A stretch of DNA of 64,000 bases from Gastrolobium villosum (Eukaryota > Streptophyta > Magnoliopsida > Fabales > Fabaceae): assembly GCA_032173675.1 (NCBI GenBank), contig JAVKPL010014701.1:1-64000 (forward strand), read 5' to 3'. Numbering within the stretch: the stretch's first letter is position 1; each line of letters opens with the position of its first letter. Below, in pieces: positions 59,633 to 64,000 of the stretch. The notes beneath the pieces are model-generated. The model ran no database searches, was not told the origin of the DNA, and worked only from the letters and a program-made list of their open reading frames with translations. The position numbers were made by a program, and so were the translations under genes.

Positions 59633-60528
59633 GGATGCCTTTTACAGAATTAGGGATCCATTCCATTCCATTCATAAGAGAGCCGACGGTGGTGCTCAGA
59701 GAGAATCTTCCACAGATCCATTTCATCTTCTTCTGTTTCATTTATCACTTTATGTTGAATATTGGATTTTTAGCCATGATAATGGTTGGCTAGTTCTTTT
59801 TATTGTAGTTAGGGTCACGAACCTTATGTGAACCCTTGTTACAACGGATTGGCTTATGATTATTCATTTATATAATTATCTCTATCTCTACCCTATGCGT
59901 ATGTTATGTCTTCTTTATTAGAACTGATCAATTTAATAGTTGATGATAGTCTGAGGGTTAGAACCCTAGATAGGAATATTGGGGTTTTGATCTTGAAACG
60001 GGATAGGATAACAATTTATATGCATGCTAGGAATAGATGTATATTTAATTGCAAATGCTTAAATTATTGAGTTCATTGCTTAATGCCATGAGGAACATTG
60101 CAAGGAATTAGGGTTCCAATTGGGATTAAAGGTTTAACCTTGCAAGGAATTGAGGGTTAACTATTAATATTTTTAGATAATAATTTATCTGGGTATTTAT
60201 ATAAATGAGTATTATAAATCAATCCAGAGTAAGAAGCGGGAATCATTTGGTGAGTGCACTCTAGCTACAATGCTTTTCTCATATTTTTACAAAATCAATT
60301 CTCATTTTTATTGTTATAATTAAATACAAAAATCTCAAAAACATGTTCTTTACCTTTAGTTCTTATTTTTTCTAAATCAACATACAATTTTCACACACCT
60401 ATTTGAGTTCCTCCATTCTTAAAAGGATAATTATTTGATATTCGATCCCAATCCCTGTGGAGACGATACTTTTCTTATCACTGTATTACTTGTGCGATCG
60501 GTATACTTGCCGGAGAGCATCAGGTTTT

Positions 60529-60546
60529 TGGCGCCGTTCCCGGGGA
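60529..60546 (+). other. Element F primer binding site (tRNA-Asp)
   Basis: TGGCGCCGTTCCCGGGGA matches the complement of the plant tRNA-Asp 3' end (TGGCGCCGTTGCCGGGG) with one mismatch. This site is the hallmark of Athila elements and separates F from the Met-primed elements in the window. Confidence 0.9.
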
Positions 60547-60780
60547 TTGGCGTTTCTAATATCAATTAATCTTGATTTTTAAGATTGAATTTTGTTTTAT
60601 TTTTAATTTTGTGACTTTTGAACAGTGCTGCTAATCTCTTTTCTAAGTTGTATGCAAGGTCAACTTCCAGAGTTTCCACTTGATTTAGAGATTACAAAAA
60701 CATAAAAAAGGAACTGAAAACTTGCCCGAAAGAAGCTTTCATTCAAAGAGTTAGGAATTCTGTCTGAAGAAGCACACACC

Positions 60781-61953
60781 ATGGCGGGAAACAATGAAGC
60801 GGATAATCCACTCATGGATACCATTCTGACGCCATCATTTAACAGGCCCAATTCGAGTATTGTTCATCCTAAAGTTGCCAACAACAATTGGGAGCTCAAG
60901 TCTGCCAATATTGAATTGGTGGTGAGAGCTCAGTTTGGTGGAGAGGAGAATGAAGACACTCATAGGTTCATAGACAGATTCCTGATGATCTGTGACTCAA
61001 CCAAACATCCTCGGGTGTCCAATGATGCAATCTGGTTGAGGTTGTTCCCTTTCGCCTTTAAGGGAAAAGCTCTTAATTGGTTGAAAAGGAAACCTGCAAG
61101 AAGCATTCCTACATGGGATGATATGTCTCAAAAGTTCTTTGTTGAGTTCTTCTCAATGGAGAGATACAATCAGATGGTGAATGATGTCACCAATTTCACT
61201 CAAGCTGAGGGTGAAACAATGTGTGTAGCATGGAGCCGATTTAAGGATTTAATGAGGAGGTGTCCTCATTATAGTTTGACTACTGGTAATCAGGTCAGAA
61301 TCTTCTTCAATGGTTGTAAACCTGAAATTCAGATGGTGTTGAATGGTGCAGCAGGTGGCAGTATTAAATCCGTAAGAGCAAATGAGACTCTTGAGTTGAT
61401 TGAAAGAATGGCTGCAAATGAAAATGAAGGTTTATCATCCAAGCCTAAGAGAGGTATCCTTCAGCTAGAAGGTAATGATGTGGTATTGGCTGAAAATAAA
61501 TTATTATCTCAGCGAATAGCCAACTTGACCTCAAGGCTTGATAAGATGTAGCTTTCTGGTATTCAAGCTCAAGCTGTCACTGTTATTTGTGAATATTGCA
61601 AGGACAATCATGAGTCTAATGAATGTCCTTCCTTGATGGCTTCTGATTCTCCTCAACAAATGCAACTGAATGGCATTTGGTATGATCAGAGACCTCAGCA
61701 GCAAAATGTTCAAAGAGGTCAGAATTTTTCTACTGGAGGGAGTAATTATCAAAGGGGGATTCAAGGCACTGGTCTTGATTTCCAATCAAACAACTACTTG
61801 CAGCCTCCACCAATCCAAACCAAGGAGCCTTCTGATTTGGAGAGGTTAATAGGACAAATGGCTCAACATTCTAGTGCCTTCATGGAGGAGACTAGAGCCA
61901 ACATCAAAAACACAAATGCATCTATCCAGAATTTGGAGAATCAAATTGGCTAA
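60781..61953 (+). pseudogene. Element F gag
   Basis: It starts MAGNNEADNPLMDTI. The Athila-type gag core is seen in DTHRFIDRFLMICDS, LRLFPFAFKGKALNWL, SIPTWDDMSQKFFVEFF, AWSRFKDLMRRCPHY and NGAAGGSI (about residues 60-200). After an in-frame TAG at 61549 the same frame continues with CEYCKDNHESNECP, a zinc knuckle, then a Gln-rich stretch and LERLIGQMAQHSSAFMEE. A TAA at 61951 again leaves the frame unchanged into protease. Only these two stops interrupt about 850 codons. Confidence 0.88.
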
Positions 61954-62028
61954 CTGGCTAAACAAATTGCTGATAGAACCCCAGGTGCCTTCCCTAGTAA
62001 TACAGTTACTAATCCGAAGGAAGATTGT

Positions 62029-63333
62029 ATGGCTATCACAATTAGAAGTGGTAAAATACTTCCATCTCCTGAGGTTGAAGAGAAGCTAGATACTACAGGT
62101 GAGACTGAAAAAGAAATTGAAAAACCTGCTGAAGTGGTGAAGCCAGTTGAAAAGAAGAAATTTGAGTTGAGTCCTAATTATGTGAGAGCTTTGGCACCTT
62201 ATCCTGAAAGATTCAAGCAGGATGCTCAGAAGCAACATTATGGAAGGTTTCTGGATATTTTCAAAAAGCTTCATATTAATATTCCATTTGCTGAAGCCTT
62301 GGCTAATATGCCCAATTATGCCAAATTCATGAAGGATCTGTTGTCAAGGAAACACAAGCTGCAGGAATGCCAAACGGTGACACTAACTGAGGAGTGTAGT
62401 GCTATTACTACAAAGAAGTTTCCTCCTAAGCATCATGATCCAGGGAGTTTTAATATTCCTATTGCCATTAGAAACAAAAATGTTGGCAAAGCTTTGTGTG
62501 ATCTTGGGGCAAGTATAAATTTGATGCCCCTGTCCGTATATATATCTTTGGGGATATCTGAGCTCAAACCTACTATGGTTTCCTTGCAACTTGCTGACAA
62601 ATCATTAAGGAAACCCAGTGGAATAATTGAAGATGTCCTAGTGAAAGTGGACAAGTTCATCTTCCCAGCAGATTTTGTAGTGTTGGACATGGAAGGGGGA
62701 ACTGAAATGTCTCTTTTGCTGGGTAGACCTTTCTTGGGCGCTGCTTGGGCCATGATTGATGTTGAGAACGGGAAGCTTGAGTTAAGGATGAATGATGAGA
62801 CCATCACCATCAACGTCTTTGACCCTATGAAACAATCTTCTGATAAAGGCTATTGTTTTAAACTTGATGTTTTAGAGCAAATGGGGAAAGAAGAAAAATC
62901 TTCTAGTCAAGAGATTGATGAAGAACTTGAGGCGCATGAGATTGTCCCTCTAAAGGAAGGAATGAATGTGGCGTTTGAGGTTCTTGAAAAGAAAGATGAT
63001 GGCAAAGAAGATGGTGCCCCAAAAATAGAGTTGAAAGAGCTTTCTGAAACTTTGAAACATACCTTCTTGGGTAAAAAAGAGGCAGTGATTGAAGTAGTGA
63101 AGGAACATGAGACTGCCATAGGGTGGTCTATTTCTTGTGCAGGTTTTTCATCCATTTTTTGGTTTGATTATTGCTGGGGACAACAATTCTTTAAATCTGG
63201 GAATGGTAGGCTTTGGGAAAGCATCTTGGAGAGATACACCGGTGCCACACCGGTGCCAACTTGCGCCGGTTTGCGGGAAAGATACACCGTGTTGTCCGAG
63301 GGTATTTTTGGAAGAAGGAAAAGAGGCGTATAA
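62029..63333 (+). pseudogene. Element F protease region, fused to LTR sequence
   Basis: The frame carries MAITIRSGKILPSPE, YPERFKQDAQKQHYGRFLDI and IPFAEALANMPNYAKFMKD (Athila linker), then the protease KALCDLGASINLMPLSVY with the Athila-type DLGAS active site, and LLLGRPFLGAAWAMIDVENG. At about 63135, after ETAIGWSI, the family motif that leads to reverse transcriptase is lost; the remaining 65 or so codons translate the 3' untranslated end and LTR and are not real protein. The first Met is internal to the polyprotein. Confidence 0.88.
63165..63200 (+). other. Degenerate polypurine tract region of F
   Basis: GCTGGGGACAACAATTCTTTAAATCTGGG resembles the GGGGACAAGCAA and TTTAAGTTTGGGGG motifs that precede the 3' LTR of Athila elements. 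It shows that the 3' end of the internal region is kept although pol is gone. Confidence 0.55.
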
Positions 63334-64000
63334 ATAGGATGTCTTTTACAGAATTAGGGATCCATTCCATTCCATTCAGAAGAGAGCCGACGGTGGAGCT
63401 CAGAGAGAATCTTCCACAGATCCATTTCATCTTCTTCCCTTTCATTTATCGGTTTATGTTGAATATTGGATTTTTAGCCATGATAATGGTTGGCTAGTTC
63501 TTTTTACTGTAGTTAGGGTCACGAACCTTATGTGAACCCTTGTTACAACGGATTGGTTTATGATTATTCGTTTACATAATTATCTTTATCTCTACCCTGT
63601 GCGTATGTTATATCTTCTTTATTAGAACTGGTCAATCTAATAGTTGATGATAGTCTGACGGTTAGAACCCTAGATAAGAATATTGGGGTTTTGATCTTGA
63701 AAGAGGGTAGGATAAAAGTTTATATGCATGCTAGGAATAGATGTATATTTAATTGCAGATGCTTAAATTATTGAGTTCATTACTTAATACCATGAGGAAC
63801 ATTGCAAGGAAGTGAGGTTCCAATTAGGAGTAAAGGGTTAATCTTGCAAGGAATTGAGGGTTAAATGTTAATATTTTTAGATAATAATTTATCTGAGTAA
63901 TTATATAAATGAGTATTATAAATCAATCCAGAGTAAAGAACAGGAATCATTTGGTGAGTGCACTCTAGCTACAATGCTTTTATCATATTTTTACAAAATC
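63211..64000 (+). mobile_element. Element F 3' LTR, lacking its 5' part, cut by the window edge
   Basis: From about 63240 it follows the 5' LTR (GGGAAAGATACACCGTGTTGTCC, TATA box, CATTCCATTC, GTGAGTGCACTCTAGC). The first 300 or so bases of the LTR, including TGATGTGCC, are missing. The window ends where the 5' LTR is at about 60300. Confidence 0.85.

Larger units (their letters stand above)
59236..60522 (+). mobile_element. Element F 5' LTR
   Basis: It starts TGATGTGCCTCTGGC and ends GAGAGCATCA, seven bases before the primer binding site. It contains GC-rich TGGCGCCA repeats followed by a TATA box. The start is placed by the TG and by the break in LTR A; the matching part of the 3' LTR is not available, so it could be off by a few bases. 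Confidence 0.8.
59236..64000 (+). mobile_element. Element F: Athila-like Ty3/gypsy element lacking most of pol
   Basis: The order is 5' LTR, tRNA-Asp primer binding site, gag, protease, then an abrupt passage to a 3' terminal region and a second LTR that runs off the window. Reverse transcriptase, RNase H, integrase and any envelope-like frame are missing: the sequence jumps within the linker after protease (EHETAIGWSI) to the 3' end of the internal region at about 63135. The LTRs correspond from about 63240 (5' LTR 59540) onward. Confidence 0.88.

Noticed and set aside
61545..61555. Readthrough stop between gag and the zinc knuckle in element F
   Set aside because: The codon after TAG does not fit the well-known plant readthrough context (CAA TTA type), and a second in-frame stop follows 400 bases later.

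Overview
This is plant nuclear DNA, probably from a eudicot with a large, repeat-rich genome. The evidence is the set of plant-type elements (Tekay and Athila Ty3/gypsy, a large Ty1/copia, two CACTA transposons), a type 1 non-specific lipid transfer protein gene with the usual plant intron position, and plant gene fragments with GT..AG introns. I cannot name the species. I see no intact host gene, no rRNA or tRNA gene and no CRISPR. About 90% of the window is transposable-element DNA.

Layout. 1-2695: right-hand part of a Tekay-type LTR. 2696-9404: the only low-copy segment. It holds a lipid transfer protein gene on the minus strand (4958-6080), split by a hAT-like insertion, and flanked by three copies of a 1.8 kb repeat, two of them in tandem. 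From 9405 to the right edge lies a nest built on one old minus-strand Tekay element (A).

The nest can be read from target-site duplications (TSDs). Level 1 is element A: 3' LTR part at 9405-11215, pol/gag at 14669-16133, 27347-27900 and 29934-30319, and a 5' LTR starting at 30478. Level 2, inside A: full-length Tekay element B at 16134-27346 (TSD TGCCA), CACTA element K at 27901-29933 (TSD CCA), solo LTR B' at 31472-50472 (TSD ATACA/ACACA), solo LTR D at 51880-58610 (TSD TATTA), and an Athila-like element F from 59236 past the right edge. Level 3: copia element C at 34829-50088 inside B' (TSD TGTTA) and solo LTR E at 53685-56678 inside D (TSD TTATT). Level 4: CACTA element J at 38242-43315 in the leader of C (TSD TAC). 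Level 5: pieces of host genes carried inside J, namely CDC27/APC3, a nucleotidylyltransferase and at least one unidentified gene.

Coding state. A and B are decayed by stops and frameshifts. C has two long reading frames separated by one frameshift and nearly identical LTRs, so it is the youngest large insertion seen complete. F keeps gag and protease almost open but has lost reverse transcriptase, RNase H and integrase. The segment 11216-14668 is rearranged: a piece of a foreign LTR and an inverted Tekay LTR abut the truncated reverse transcriptase of A.

The least ordinary observations are the multi-gene capture in J, a pair of hairpins kept in several diverged Tekay LTR families with matched changes in both arms, and the disrupted lipid transfer protein gene.
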